NCBI RefSeq assembly: GCF_013128195.2
Contig: NZ_CP053452.2
Location: 8,432,001 to 8,496,000, forward strand
From: Frigoriglobus tundricola
GTDB lineage: Bacteria > Planctomycetota > Planctomycetia > Gemmatales > Gemmataceae
Direction of reading: 5' to 3'
DNA length: 64,000 nucleotides
This document shows, piece by piece, positions 53,501-61,752 of this stretch. Under the pieces are notes generated by a model, which did no database searches, was not told the origin of the DNA, and saw only the letters and a list, made by a program, of their open reading frames with translations. Numbering within the stretch: position 1 is the first letter of the stretch; every line of letters begins with the position of its first letter. The position numbers were made by a program, and so were the translations under genes.

Positions 53501-54350
53501 CCCCACCGGGAGCGGCGTGGCCAGCCCGTCCCGGACCGGAACCCTGGTCGCGACCGAGAACACGAACACCGCGTCCCGCATCCGGCTCCGGGACGTGGTC
53601 AGTCCGGTCGGCCCCACCGGCGCGCCCGATCCCAACGGGTCGTTCGAGCGGGCCGGGGCCAGCACCATCTACCGCGAGCAGGGCCAGCGCATGATCGCGA
53701 TCAAGTTCAGCGTGCGGGACCGCGACCTGGCCGGCGCGGTGGACGAGGCGAAGGACAAGACCAGGGACCTGGTCGTCTCACCGTACCGGGCCGTCTGGAG
53801 CGGCGAGTTCGAGCAGATGCAGGAAGCGGAGGCCCGGCTGATCATCATCATCCCGGCCTCGCTCGTGCTGATTTTCCTGCTCCTGTATTTCGCCTTCCGG
53901 TCGGTCCTGGACGCGTGTCTGGTACTGGTGAACGTCCTCGCCCTCTCGCTGGGCGGGATCTGGGCGCTGCTCCTGACCGAGACGAATTTCAGCGTCTCGG
54001 CGGCGGTCGGGTTCGTGTCGATCTTCGGTGTCGCGATCATGGATGGATTGCTATTGGTGTCGTACTTTAATCAGAATCGTGCCCACGGGATGCCGGTCTG
54101 GGAGGCGATCCTCGACGGCGCGGCGGTGCGCGTCCGGCCCGTCATGATGACCGGTCTCACGGCGATTCTCGGGTTGCTCCCGGCGGCCCTGGCGACCCGG
54201 ATCGGCTCCGAAACGCAGAAGCCGCTCGCCATCGTGGTGATCGGGGGCATGGTGACGACGCTGTTTCTGACCCGATACCTTATGCCGGTCCTCTACAGCT
54301 TCTACGGCCACCGCGAACCGCCGGCCGGGGCCAGCAGCATGGCGCACTAA
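50574..54350 (+). CDS. CusA/CzcA-family heavy-metal-type RND pump (1258 aa)
   Basis: Inner-membrane proton-driven exporter. The N-terminal helix (LIAWALDNPLIVIGLTLVLI), the NVEAYPDPSPP and PGASAEEVERQVTIPLE motifs, the DFGIIVDSSVIMVENIYRR segment and the repeated second half (ASLVLIFLLLYFAFRS, VAIMDGLLLVSYF) are typical of the CzcA/CusA group. It is about 200 residues longer than usual, mainly through an insertion in the second periplasmic half (around KVMEDTSWRRW to ELESRLPGADW) and a Pro/Ser/Thr-rich stretch. The ATG at 50574 gives the standard start. Substrate could be a metal cation or an organic compound; motif reading alone does not settle it. Confidence 0.92.
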   Translation: MVHKLIAWALDNPLIVIGLTLVLIVVGTYSYIHINVEAYPDPSPPIIEIVAQYPGASAEEVERQVTIPLEITLAGMPNQKVLRSKSLFGLSHLRTQFEYSQDYDKAKQDVINRLQFTQPLPPGVTPQLSPQSPTGEIFRYTLRSARDPSGRDYYNLNDLKSIQDWTLEREFRRVPRIIDVTSRGGSVKRYEIQLDYDRMRQKGITLSQVQTALSSANANAGGDYVRQGPVAMNARSVGLIGGGQDPLTLVLGLADPAEAVRLLRAEEGRRLREVRQIVLTSNNNVPILLEDVVEGGRLLPGQDPTRAPGVVVGHQTRLGRSCLTVPGGAPDGRRTLARDEDDKVECVVLMRRNEATLPALKDVRERVKELNDPATGRLPPGVEIETYYDRSELIGVTTETVQENLILGMALVAIILLMFLSNVKSAVIVAINIPLALLFAFSVLYMRGKSANLLSIGAVDFGIIVDSSVIMVENIYRRLSTGTDAHLPVNERILRACIEVEKALFFSTTIIVVAFVPLFTMQGAEGQIFGPMADTYAFALGGALLLALTVSPVLCFLFLKHLKPVPDNFLVKYLRDGYLRNLRVCLRNRWITVALFFGAMAFTYIHAVPQLGREFMPELEEGNLWIRSVFPLNAALETVTEDCRKSRSIIARYPEVATVVTEIGRPDDGTDPSGFYNAEFFVPLRAHREWPKVMEDTSWRRWVNIDKSLRVDEVRLIGTPADGARVPADHKNLLVVANENDKLQFRQFDDEGKLVVDTGEKWLPNRAGLIADVRKQLQGLRPPHELTAAEKDRVVAAVLPVVRHLRPRTKPEIVKQLNEELESRLPGADWNFSQNIRDNVMEAMSGVKGNNSIKIFGPDIQKLEDLAVQVRDRLRSVPGIAEVGVFNIKGQTNLEFRIDLEKCKKWGVSAADVNNVITSALGGQAFSAMIEGERKFDISTRLPPWRRGSESSILDIPIDVTNNQVIQGTGPGPSPSPTGSGVASPSRTGTLVATENTNTASRIRLRDVVSPVGPTGAPDPNGSFERAGASTIYREQGQRMIAIKFSVRDRDLAGAVDEAKDKTRDLVVSPYRAVWSGEFEQMQEAEARLIIIIPASLVLIFLLLYFAFRSVLDACLVLVNVLALSLGGIWALLLTETNFSVSAAVGFVSIFGVAIMDGLLLVSYFNQNRAHGMPVWEAILDGAAVRVRPVMMTGLTAILGLLPAALATRIGSETQKPLAIVVIGGMVTTLFLTRYLMPVLYSFYGHREPPAGASSMAH

Positions 54351-54616
54351 CACCCGGTACGCCGTTGAAGGTGGTAGCAATTTCAAGCTAATGTGTGCGG
54401 CGATGTGGGCTTGTGTTACCGGAGGTGGCTCGGCGCGTACCGGTTTGAGATGCGCGTTGGACCTCCCCAGCGGCACTTTCTGAGTTACGAGTCGTTTCCC
54501 CGCTGCGACTGTGGCATCTCCGGTGACGCCGGGACATTTGGAACGCCCGCGCCTTCGGGACTGAATCTAAGGAGCTTCTCGCCTCTGCGAATGAGCGCCG
54601 GGTCGGAAGAATCGGG

Positions 54617-55141
54617 TCAGTCGAACAGTGGGGGTAACAGGGCCTTACCGATTTCGCGGAGCAGGTTCGTCGTTCGGGTCGTCGCCGAAAGCGGCCCGAA
54701 CGCGAACAGTCCTCGTGAATACGCGTTCTGCCCCATCGTGGCCGCGACGGCTCGGGCGGTCCGAACGTCCTTACACCGGTAGACGAGTACGGCAGCTGTC
54801 GTGTCGTCCGTATCAGACCCCGAGCGGAAAATGACCGCTTGCCGGTCGGGCTGGTTGAACGACTCCCCGCTCCTCACTTCGACCTTCACCCCCTTCAGTT
54901 CCAGGTACCCCGCGAGATCAATGTGCATCCAGTTGCTCGGTGGGAAGTATGCCCCCGGCATGATCAGGACCGGCCGGACGAGGATCGGATCGGCATCGGA
55001 ACCGGCGAGCGTGGGTGCGACCAAGTGGGGCGGATCGGGCACAGTCGCGCGGCCGTTCGCCTCGTCGGTCACGGCTCGCGGTTGCGAGCAGGCCGGAAGG
55101 AGTACAGCCAGCGAAAGAACGGCGAGCGACAGGCGAGGCAT
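54617..55141 (-). CDS. Lipoprotein, DUF-unknown (174 aa), paralogue of the next gene
   Basis: A lipoprotein signal with lipobox LLPAC at residues 14-18, then a Pro-rich linker and a globular domain of about 100 residues. That domain (FPPSNWMHIDLAGYLELKG, VLVYRCKDVRTARAVAATMG, YSRGLFAFG) matches block by block the lipoprotein at 55290-55763, so the two are paralogues in tandem. The product would sit on the periplasmic face of a membrane. Function unknown. Confidence 0.75.
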   Translation of the reverse strand: MPRLSLAVLSLAVLLPACSQPRAVTDEANGRATVPDPPHLVAPTLAGSDADPILVRPVLIMPGAYFPPSNWMHIDLAGYLELKGVKVEVRSGESFNQPDRQAVIFRSGSDTDDTTAAVLVYRCKDVRTARAVAATMGQNAYSRGLFAFGPLSATTRTTNLLREIGKALLPPLFD

Positions 55142-55289
55142 GGGCGTCCCTCCTGGTCATGAGAGGTCCGCCCACAATACCCGCATGGATCACGTCTCGC
55201 AAGATCTTAGTTTTATCGCAGTAACGTGTAACGTGGCGTGCCGGTTGTGAGGGGGCCACGCGAGGAAAGCAACCGGGTCGAACGGCCGG

Positions 55290-55763
55290 TTACCGGATCC
55301 CGTCCTTCACCTTCGCCAGGAGTTGCTTGCTGCCCGCGGACTGGAACCCGGGGAGGTAGCCGAGCGCGAACCGGCCGGTCGCGAACGCGTCCGCACCCAG
55401 CGCCGCGGCCGTGTCCTTGGCGAGAGCGGCGTCGCGGCAGTGGTAGACGAGAACGCACGGCTCGGTTTCCGTTCCCGTGTAGAGGTTGAAGGCCGTTCGG
55501 TCGGCCAGGTTGTTCTGCGGGTTCGGCCGGACGTTCACCGGTATACCTTTCTGGCTCAGGTACTTGGCCAGATCGTCAACCGACCAGTCTGCCGGTGGGA
55601 ACGCGACCGAGGCGGTTTTGGATTTGCCGTCACCTTTGCCTTCCGACCGATCATGGGAACCGTTCGCGGACTTCGTTTCGGGCGCCGGGGCGGCCGGGTC
55701 CGCCTGTTTTTGGCACCCGAGAGCGAACATTAACAGGCAGGCGGCGAGCGGTCTGTGGTTCAT
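55290..55763 (-). CDS. Lipoprotein (157 aa), paralogue of the previous gene
   Basis: Lipobox LGC at residues 15-17 (LLMFALGCQK), a charged Ser/Lys/Gly linker, then the shared domain: FPPADWSVDDLAKYLSQKG, VLVYHCRDAALAKDTAAALG, FATGRFALG. The start at 55763 is taken because codons upstream in frame have no signal. Order and strand match its paralogue, so they probably arose by tandem duplication. Function unknown. Confidence 0.75.
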   Translation of the reverse strand: MNHRPLAACLLMFALGCQKQADPAAPAPETKSANGSHDRSEGKGDGKSKTASVAFPPADWSVDDLAKYLSQKGIPVNVRPNPQNNLADRTAFNLYTGTETEPCVLVYHCRDAALAKDTAAALGADAFATGRFALGYLPGFQSAGSKQLLAKVKDGIR

Positions 55764-56049
55764 ATTGTACCTCGCAGAAAGATCGAGCAATCTTACTCCA
55801 CGCCCGGCGGGGCGGCGCGCGGATCCCGGAACTCGGACCACCGGGTTTTGATGGGGACCGCCCTGAACGGATCGCACGGGGACCCGCGGCGAGGCGGGAG
55901 TTCCGCCCGGCACGGATCGAACCGTTGCCTCCGGGGCGCATGAAAACTGGGCATTTTTCGCGGAATTTGGAGTTCGTGCTCGGTTCGGCGGGTCGATTCC
56001 GTACTCTAACCGATTGCCGCTGTACGGGATCACACTGGGGAAAGAGCAC

Positions 56050-57723
56050 ATGCTGGAGACGGTGCCGGTCATCGAGTCGGGGTTCACGAAACTGGGTCTG
56101 GACGATCGAATCGTCGAAGCGCTGACCGGATTGGGGTACACGGAGCCGACGCCCATCCAGCGCGAGGCCGTGCCGCCGCTCCTGGCGGGACGCGACCTCA
56201 TCGGCCGGGCCGAAACCGGCACCGGCAAGACCGCGGCGTTCACCCTGCCGCTCCTGCACCGTCTCGCGGCGACCGTGACGCGCACGCGCCCCGCCGCCCT
56301 GATCCTGGTTCCCACGCGGGAACTCGCCATGCAGGTCGCGGGCTCGGTCGAGCGGTACGGCCGGCTCCTCGGCCTCCGCGTGCTGCCGATCTACGGCGGG
56401 CAGCCGATGGAGCCGCAGTTCCGCGCCCTCGATCGCGGGGTCGATGTGATCGTCGCGACGCCCGGTCGGGCGCTCGACCACTTGCGCCGCGGGAGCCTGA
56501 AGCTGGACGGGATCTCGGTCGTCGTACTGGACGAGGCCGACGAGATGCTCGACATGGGGTTCGCAGAGGACCTCGACACCCTTCTCGCCGCGACCCCGTC
56601 CGAACGTCAAACCATGCTGTTCTCGGCCACGATGGCGCCCCGGATCCGGGCGGTCGCGGGCCGGCACCTGAAGAACCCGGTCGAGGTGGTACTCACGCGG
56701 GCGCCGGTCCCGGCCGGTGCGGCGCCGCGCGTGCGCCAGACGGCCTACCTGGTTCCCCGCGCACACAAGTTGGCCGCTCTCGGCCGCGTCCTCGATGCCG
56801 AGGCGCCGACGGCGGCGCTGATCTTCTGCCAGACGCGCTCGGAGGTCGACGAGCTGACCGAAGCACTGGCCGCGCGCGGCTACCGACCCGAGGCGCTGCA
56901 CGGCGGCATGGCGCAAGACCAGCGCGACCGTGTGATGCGGATGTTCCGCTCGGGTAAGGCCGACCTGCTCGTCGCGACCGACGTGGCCGCCCGCGGGTTG
57001 GACGTCGAACACCTGACGCACGTCGTCAACTACCGGCTGCCGCTGGGCATTGAGGCGTACGTCCACCGCATCGGCCGCGTGGGTCGGGCCGGGCGCGAGG
57101 GCGTTGCGATCACGGTCGCCGAGCCCCGCGAGCAGGGGGCGCTGCGGTCGATCGAGCGCGTCACCGGCCAGCGGATCGAGCTGGCCCGGGTCCCGACGGC
57201 CGCCGACCTCCGGGCGCGCCGGCTGGAGCGGACCGAGGCGACGATCCGCACAACCATAGCCGAAGGTGGTCTGGACGCGTTCAAAGCGATGCTGGCGACG
57301 CTGAGTGGCGAGTTCGACCCGGCCGTGGTCGCGCTCGCCGCCTTGAAGATCGCGCACCGCGAGCAGGGGGACGAGTCCGAGGACGGCCCCGACATCCCGG
57401 CCACAGTGCCCGAGCCGGCCCGGCCCGCACTTCGGCCGCGCAACAACAACAACAACAACAACTCCGTCCGCAGCCCCGGTCCGGGACTGGCCCGGATCTT
57501 CATCAGTGCGGGGCGCGAGGCGGGCATCAGTCCGCGGGACCTGGTCGGGGCGATCGCGAACGAGGCCGGACTCCCCGGGCGCGACATCAAAGGGATCGAA
57601 ATCACGGAGCGGTTCTCGATCGTTGAGGTGCCCGAAGACGCGGCCGAACACGTGATCGAATCGATGAACGGGGTTCGGCTCCGCGGGCGGCGGGTTAACG
57701 CCCGTCGCGACCGGCAGAACTGA
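56050..57723 (+). CDS. DEAD-box RNA helicase (CsdA/DbpA-like, 557 aa)
   Basis: ATP-dependent RNA unwinding in ribosome assembly or mRNA decay. Motifs run in order: the Q motif (GYTEPTPIQREAV), AETGTGKT (Walker A), PTRELAMQ, ATPGR, DEAD in VLDEADEMLD, SAT, ATDVAARGLD, and HRIGRVGRAGREG. A poly-Asn run of seven codons links the core to a C-terminal DbpA-type RNA-binding domain (IFISAGREAGISPRDLVGAI, FSIVEVPEDAAEHVIE). The ATG at 56050 is chosen over a TTG at 56014. Two palindromes follow the stop and may end transcription. Confidence 0.95.
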   Translation: MLETVPVIESGFTKLGLDDRIVEALTGLGYTEPTPIQREAVPPLLAGRDLIGRAETGTGKTAAFTLPLLHRLAATVTRTRPAALILVPTRELAMQVAGSVERYGRLLGLRVLPIYGGQPMEPQFRALDRGVDVIVATPGRALDHLRRGSLKLDGISVVVLDEADEMLDMGFAEDLDTLLAATPSERQTMLFSATMAPRIRAVAGRHLKNPVEVVLTRAPVPAGAAPRVRQTAYLVPRAHKLAALGRVLDAEAPTAALIFCQTRSEVDELTEALAARGYRPEALHGGMAQDQRDRVMRMFRSGKADLLVATDVAARGLDVEHLTHVVNYRLPLGIEAYVHRIGRVGRAGREGVAITVAEPREQGALRSIERVTGQRIELARVPTAADLRARRLERTEATIRTTIAEGGLDAFKAMLATLSGEFDPAVVALAALKIAHREQGDESEDGPDIPATVPEPARPALRPRNNNNNNNSVRSPGPGLARIFISAGREAGISPRDLVGAIANEAGLPGRDIKGIEITERFSIVEVPEDAAEHVIESMNGVRLRGRRVNARRDRQN

Positions 57724-57765
57724 GGCCGAACGAGTTTACCGTGGAGCGGTGTTCTTGTCGGGTGG

Positions 57766-57864
57766 CCGACTGTCTCCGACAGTCGGGGCCGCACCAATGA
57801 AAGTGGTTTGCCGTTCTCAAATTCCTCCCGGCGCTTCCGAGCCGTCACTGTCGGAGACAGTGAC
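57766..57864. repeat. Pair of mirrored 21-bp palindromes after the helicase gene
   Basis: CCGACTGTCTCCGACAGTCGG (57766-57786, written here as a 9-bp stem with TCC loop) and a second 9-bp stem with GGA loop at 57844-57864. Their cores (ACTGTCTCCGACAGT and ACTGTCGGAGACAGT) are reverse complements of each other, so the whole region can also fold as one large hairpin. It lies between convergent genes and may be a bidirectional terminator or a dispersed repeat pair. Confidence 0.6.
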
Positions 57865-57890
57865 TCACCCGAAATATTTACTGCCAGTCT

Positions 57891-58964
57891 TCAGCCCTCA
57901 GATTGCGGTGCCAGCTCCTGCACACCGTACTTCTTTGCGAACGGCGCCAGCGCCTCCAGAATCCCCGGATACAGATCCACACCCACAGCCAGTGCGCGCC
58001 GCTTGTTCGCAAGCCCGCGCTCGCCCGGTAAGCGGACGGCATCCACACCCGGAACCGGCGGCGTAGCGCGGCAGGTCGCCGCGAGCCAGCCCGTCTCGCG
58101 CCGGAACGCATCGGCCCCGCCGAACACTGCCGGGTCGATCACTTGGACGAACACCGATGCACCCCATCGGCGCGGTGCCTCGGCCCGGCCGAACCCGGTC
58201 AGCCCTTGAGTCAGGGCTTCGACCATCAGCGCCAGCCCGTAACCCTTGTGGCCGTGGTCCGCGCCGCCGGTCGGGAGCAGAGTGCCGGGCGGATCGGCGA
58301 ACAGTTCGGTCGGATCGTCGGTCGGTTGCCCCGTCGCATCGAGCGCCCAAGGGCCGGGGAACCGTTTGCCCTCACGCCGCAACCGACCGGCCATCCCGTT
58401 CGTAGTGATCGACGCGCTGATGTCGATCAGGATGGGGTCACCGTCCGTCGGAATCCCGACGGCGAACGGGTTCGGTGTGAACACGGCCTTCCGTCCACCG
58501 AACGGAGCAACACTCGCGACCGCGGGGTCGGAACTCGCGATGGTGATCATTAAGCCACGGTCGGTGGCCCGCTGGAGAAACGCGGCGAGGCAGCCAATGT
58601 GGTGGCTCTGCCGGATGACGACCGTCACTACGCCGTAAGTTGCGGCCCGATCCACGGCGAGATCGACCGCCCGAGCCGTCAACCAGACGCCGGGGAGGCG
58701 CCGGCCGTCCCAGGTCACTGCCGCGCCGCGGTCGGCCACTACGTCCGGTTCGCCGTGCGGGGTCATTCCGCCGGATTCCAACTCGCCGAGGTAGGTGGGA
58801 GCGAGTTGCAACCCGTGGGTGGTGTGACCGAGCAGGTCGGCTTCGACCAGTGCGGCAGCGATGGTATTGGGCTTGTCGCCGTCGCACCCCGCTGCGGCAA
58901 ACAGTTGGGCCGCATAGCGGCTCAGATCGGCGGCCGGGTATCGAACGGAATGACCGGTAGCCAT
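57891..58964 (-). CDS. Ldh family oxidoreductase (malate/L-lactate dehydrogenase type, 357 aa)
   Basis: NAD(P)-dependent dehydrogenase of the type that includes MdH, YbiC, AllD and sulfolactate dehydrogenases, not the classical Rossmann LDHs. Seen are AAALVEADLLGHTTHGLQLAP near the N-terminus, TVVIRQSHHIGCLAAF with the catalytic His, FTPNPFAVGIPTDGDPILIDIS, and HGHKGYGLALMVEAL. Substrate cannot be told. The ATG at 58964 gives the family's N-terminus; an in-frame start at 59054 would add 30 residues. An IS66-like element is inserted at 59081, so the gene has probably lost its original upstream region. Confidence 0.88.
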   Translation of the reverse strand: MATGHSVRYPAADLSRYAAQLFAAAGCDGDKPNTIAAALVEADLLGHTTHGLQLAPTYLGELESGGMTPHGEPDVVADRGAAVTWDGRRLPGVWLTARAVDLAVDRAATYGVVTVVIRQSHHIGCLAAFLQRATDRGLMITIASSDPAVASVAPFGGRKAVFTPNPFAVGIPTDGDPILIDISASITTNGMAGRLRREGKRFPGPWALDATGQPTDDPTELFADPPGTLLPTGGADHGHKGYGLALMVEALTQGLTGFGRAEAPRRWGASVFVQVIDPAVFGGADAFRRETGWLAATCRATPPVPGVDAVRLPGERGLANKRRALAVGVDLYPGILEALAPFAKKYGVQELAPQSEG

Positions 58965-59072
58965 GAGAATTGTGTCTCTGATCGCCTGTCCGGTAGCGAA
59001 TTCACAATCGGCGGCCGGGTCGAAGACGGTCCGGGTCGGCGCCAGGGATTTCAAGCGCTCGCCGACGGGTAA

Positions 59073-59080
59073 TTCTCACC
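59073..59080. repeat. Left 8-bp target-site duplication of the IS66-like element
   Basis: TTCTCACC, repeated exactly at 61731-61738 beyond the right end. Eight base pairs is the normal IS66 duplication length. Confidence 0.85.
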
Positions 59081-59100
59081 GTAGCCGTTCACAGGTGAGA

Positions 59101-60191
59101 CGTCGGCATATCAGCGAATTGATAGGCTCATGAGGCCGTCGGGGTGGAACTGGTCTTTTCCCATTCCCCGGTCGAGCGTTAGAGTACGCCGGTGTTCGGT
59201 AGCCGTGGTTTTGGAGGCCGGGAGATGGACTTCCCGATCGTGGACCTGATGGACCCAGGCGCGTGCTACCGGTATCTGGTCGATTTGCTGCACCCCGACG
59301 GTCTGTCGTGCCCGCGGTGCCACCGGTCCGATGGGATGGGGGTTCAGGCCCGGCATCGGGCACCGGTCCTGGACTACCGATGCACCCATTGCGGTCGGGT
59401 GTTCAATGCGTACACCGGAACCCCGCTCCACGGCACCCGTCGGCCCCCGGCCCAGTGGGTTCTGATCTTCCGCGGGTTCGCGCAAGGAACCCCGACCGCT
59501 CAACTGGCGCGAGAACTGGGGTGCGATCGGATGCACCTGCTGGATCTGCGGCACCGGTTCCAGGAACGCGCCGCGGGAGCCGCCACGCAGGTCGGCGCGA
59601 TCCCCGGCTCGGAGACCGAAGCGGACGAGATGTTCCAGAATGCGGGGGAAAAAAGGGGTCCGGCACCCGAACCCGGACGACCCGCCCCGACGCCGGGCCA
59701 ACAAGCGGCGCGGGCACGGGAACTTCGCCAACGACCGCCCGCCGGTGGTCGGGGTGGTGAGCCGGGACACCGGGGCCATCGTCCTGGAGGTCGTCGAACG
59801 AACGGACCAGGAGACCCTGATCGCGTTCGTGACCGAACATACCGATGATGGCGCGACCGTATACACGGATGAGTGGTCGGGGTACGCGCGGCTGTCCGCG
59901 GAGGGCCGCGGGCATGCCACGGTGAACCACACCCCGGGCCAACGGGAGTGGGCTCGGGATGACGACGGGGACGGGATCCGCGAGGTCCACGATAACACGC
60001 TCGAGGGCCTGTGGGCGGCCCTCCGCACGTTCCTGCGACCGTTCCGCGGGATCAGCAAGCACTACCTCCACCAGTACGTTGCCGTCTTCCAATGGGCATA
60101 CAACAAGGTCGGCGTTGCGGGCATGGTCCGCACACTACTGGGCCTGCCCCTGTCCACCCCGACGGCCTCATGAGCCATTGATATGCCGACG
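59101..60191 (+). mobile_element. IS1595-like insertion sequence
   Basis: Ends share CGTCGGCATATCA (59101-59113, complement at 60179-60191) and, further in, GGCTCATGAGGCCGTCGGGG; the left end has about 9 extra bases between the two blocks. The element carries one transposase frame, broken by a frameshift. A clean target duplication is not seen; GTGAG occurs on both sides but with different neighbours. Confidence 0.75.
59225..60173 (+). pseudogene. IS1595-family transposase, frameshifted
   Basis: The first part (59225-59654) has the N-terminal zinc ribbon (CPRCHRSDG, then YRCTHCGRVFN with GTPLHGTR) and the helix-turn-helix (GTPTAQLARELGCDRMHLLDL). The second part, in another frame to 60173, has the ISXO2-like catalytic domain: VVGVVSRDTGAIVLEVV, VYTDEWSGYARL, VNHTPGQREW and DNTLEGLWAALRTFLRPFRG. 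The break is at a run of six A followed by GGGG (59649-59658); removal of one A would restore EADEMFQNAGEKGVRHP. This is either an inactivating mutation or a slippage site. GGAGG lies 7 nt before the ATG at 59225. Confidence 0.85.
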
Positions 60192-60208
60192 CCGTGAGGG
60201 AATTCGGA

Positions 60209-61627
60209 TTAGGCCGGGAGCAGTGTCGGTGCCGGCTCGCCATTGCGGTGTGCGCGGATGGCGTCGGTGAGGAATGCCAATACGTTGCGGTTCTGCCGGC
60301 GGCACGAGGCGAGGACCGTCAAGATGCGTTCCACGAATCGGCTCCCGCGTTCGCTGTCGGTCCCGAAGCTGGTTTTGCGCCAGCACACCGCGTGGCGCAC
60401 CTCGCGCTCGGCCGCGTTGTTGGTCGGTTCCACACCGACGACCCGCGCGAACGTCCACAACGACGCCTCGACGGCCAACAGGTCGCCGCAGGTGGCGGCG
60501 GTCTTGGCGCAGCCGCACGCAGCCCCGGTCCGCAGGTGCTCGCCGATCTGGTGACGCAATTCGGGGACGTAGTTCGATCGGAATGTGGACCGCGCGAGGG
60601 TTCCGTCCCGGACCCGATACCAATGCTCGAACAAGGCGTCCGAACTCGCCAACAGAGCCGCACCGATCGCCGTCCCGGAACCGCCGCGGTCGATCATCGC
60701 CTGGAAATCGCGACGCAGGTGCGCCCAGCACAGCTGGCGCGTGTGCTTGGAAAGGTGCGTGTACACCGGATACCGGTCGGTCGTGTGGACGGCCGTCGAG
60801 CCCGCTCGCAGATCATCGAAGGCGCTTCGGCCCCGGGTCTTTCGGATCAGGAAGGCCACCACGAACGTGGTCACGGCCACCCACAACCAGGCCCGCTTGC
60901 GGCCTTGGGTCCAGCCGGTCTCGTCCACGTTGGCCGGTTGTCCGCGGGTGTAGATCAGGGCGTCCTCGGCCACCGGCTTCAACGCCTCCGCGGTTCGGTG
61001 CTGGAGCTTGCACACCATCGCCGGGCTCAGGGGCAGGCCGAACAGGTCGGCGAACAATTGGCTCGTGCCGCGCTTGCCCAGGCGGCACGAGCCGGTGAGC
61101 ACCGCGGCCACCGCCTGAGCCCGGGGTCCGTATCCGGTCGCCGCCTCGGCCGGCACCGTCGCCGCGGTCGTCGTGCCGCAGTGCGGGCACCGGAGCCGGT
61201 GGCACCGATACTCGGTGACGTGAGGCGTGATGACGGGGATCTCGTGGACCTGATGAACGGCCGGTTGTGGGTCGTCCCCGGTCAACGGGTGCGCACAGTC
61301 CCGGCACGTGGACGGCTTAAGTGCCCGGATCTCATCGGGCGGCAGCAGGGTGCGTTCGGCTTTGGGGTGCCCCGGTTGCCCGCCTCGTCTCTTGCCCGAG
61401 GGCGGCTTGGGCGGGGCCGGTTTCACGTGCGGGGCGTCGGACGAAGGGGGCTTGGACGAGTTGGTGGAGTTCTGGTTGAGACGGGCCTCGAGTTCCGCGA
61501 CGCGGGTGGTGAGCCCGGTGACCTGGGCGGTGAGTTCGGCAATCGTGGCCTCAAGAATGCGGATATACGCCACGACCTGTGGGGGCAGGTCGCTCGGGAG
61601 TTCCGGCGGTTGAGGGACAGGCGTCAT
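60209..61627 (-). CDS. IS66-family transposase (472 aa)
   Basis: Begins with the coiled-coil leucine-zipper region (YIRILEATIAELTAQVTGL, VAELEARLNQNSTNSSKPPS) and its Pro-rich linker. Next come a zinc ribbon (STCRDCAHPL, LRCPHCGTTT) and the DDE catalytic domain with VDETGW, HTTDRYPVYTHL, CWAHLRRDFQ and the C-terminal EPTNNAAEREVRHAVCWRK. Length is normal and the frame is intact, so it may be active. IS66 accessory genes tnpA and tnpB are absent, so this is a tnpC-only form. It fills most of the element 59081-61730. Confidence 0.94.
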   Translation of the reverse strand: MTPVPQPPELPSDLPPQVVAYIRILEATIAELTAQVTGLTTRVAELEARLNQNSTNSSKPPSSDAPHVKPAPPKPPSGKRRGGQPGHPKAERTLLPPDEIRALKPSTCRDCAHPLTGDDPQPAVHQVHEIPVITPHVTEYRCHRLRCPHCGTTTAATVPAEAATGYGPRAQAVAAVLTGSCRLGKRGTSQLFADLFGLPLSPAMVCKLQHRTAEALKPVAEDALIYTRGQPANVDETGWTQGRKRAWLWVAVTTFVVAFLIRKTRGRSAFDDLRAGSTAVHTTDRYPVYTHLSKHTRQLCWAHLRRDFQAMIDRGGSGTAIGAALLASSDALFEHWYRVRDGTLARSTFRSNYVPELRHQIGEHLRTGAACGCAKTAATCGDLLAVEASLWTFARVVGVEPTNNAAEREVRHAVCWRKTSFGTDSERGSRFVERILTVLASCRRQNRNVLAFLTDAIRAHRNGEPAPTLLPA

Positions 61628-61752
61628 CGCGTCCGTTCAATTACGGAAGACGGGTATGTGAGGCAACCACTCACGGACCTCATGCAAAAAGCCCTGAAAA
61701 ACGCAGGGCCAGTCTCCTGTGAACGGTTACTTCTCACCTATCTCCGTTTTTC

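Larger units (their letters stand above)
59081..61730. mobile_element. IS66-like element interrupted near its left end by an IS1595-like element
   Basis: Ends are GTAGCCGTTCACAGG (59081-59095) and CCTGTGAACGGTTAC (61716-61730), inverted with one mismatch and starting GTA as IS66 family ends do. The perfect 8-bp duplication TTCTCACC on both sides confirms one insertion event. The transposase lies at 60209-61627. The IS1595-like element (59101-60191) sits within the left end, only 20 bp from the tip. Total 2650 bp. Confidence 0.85.

Noticed and set aside
59093-60199. Target duplication for the IS1595-like element (GTGAG on both sides)
   Set aside because: Only five bases match and they are not at equal distance from the ends, so it was not called.
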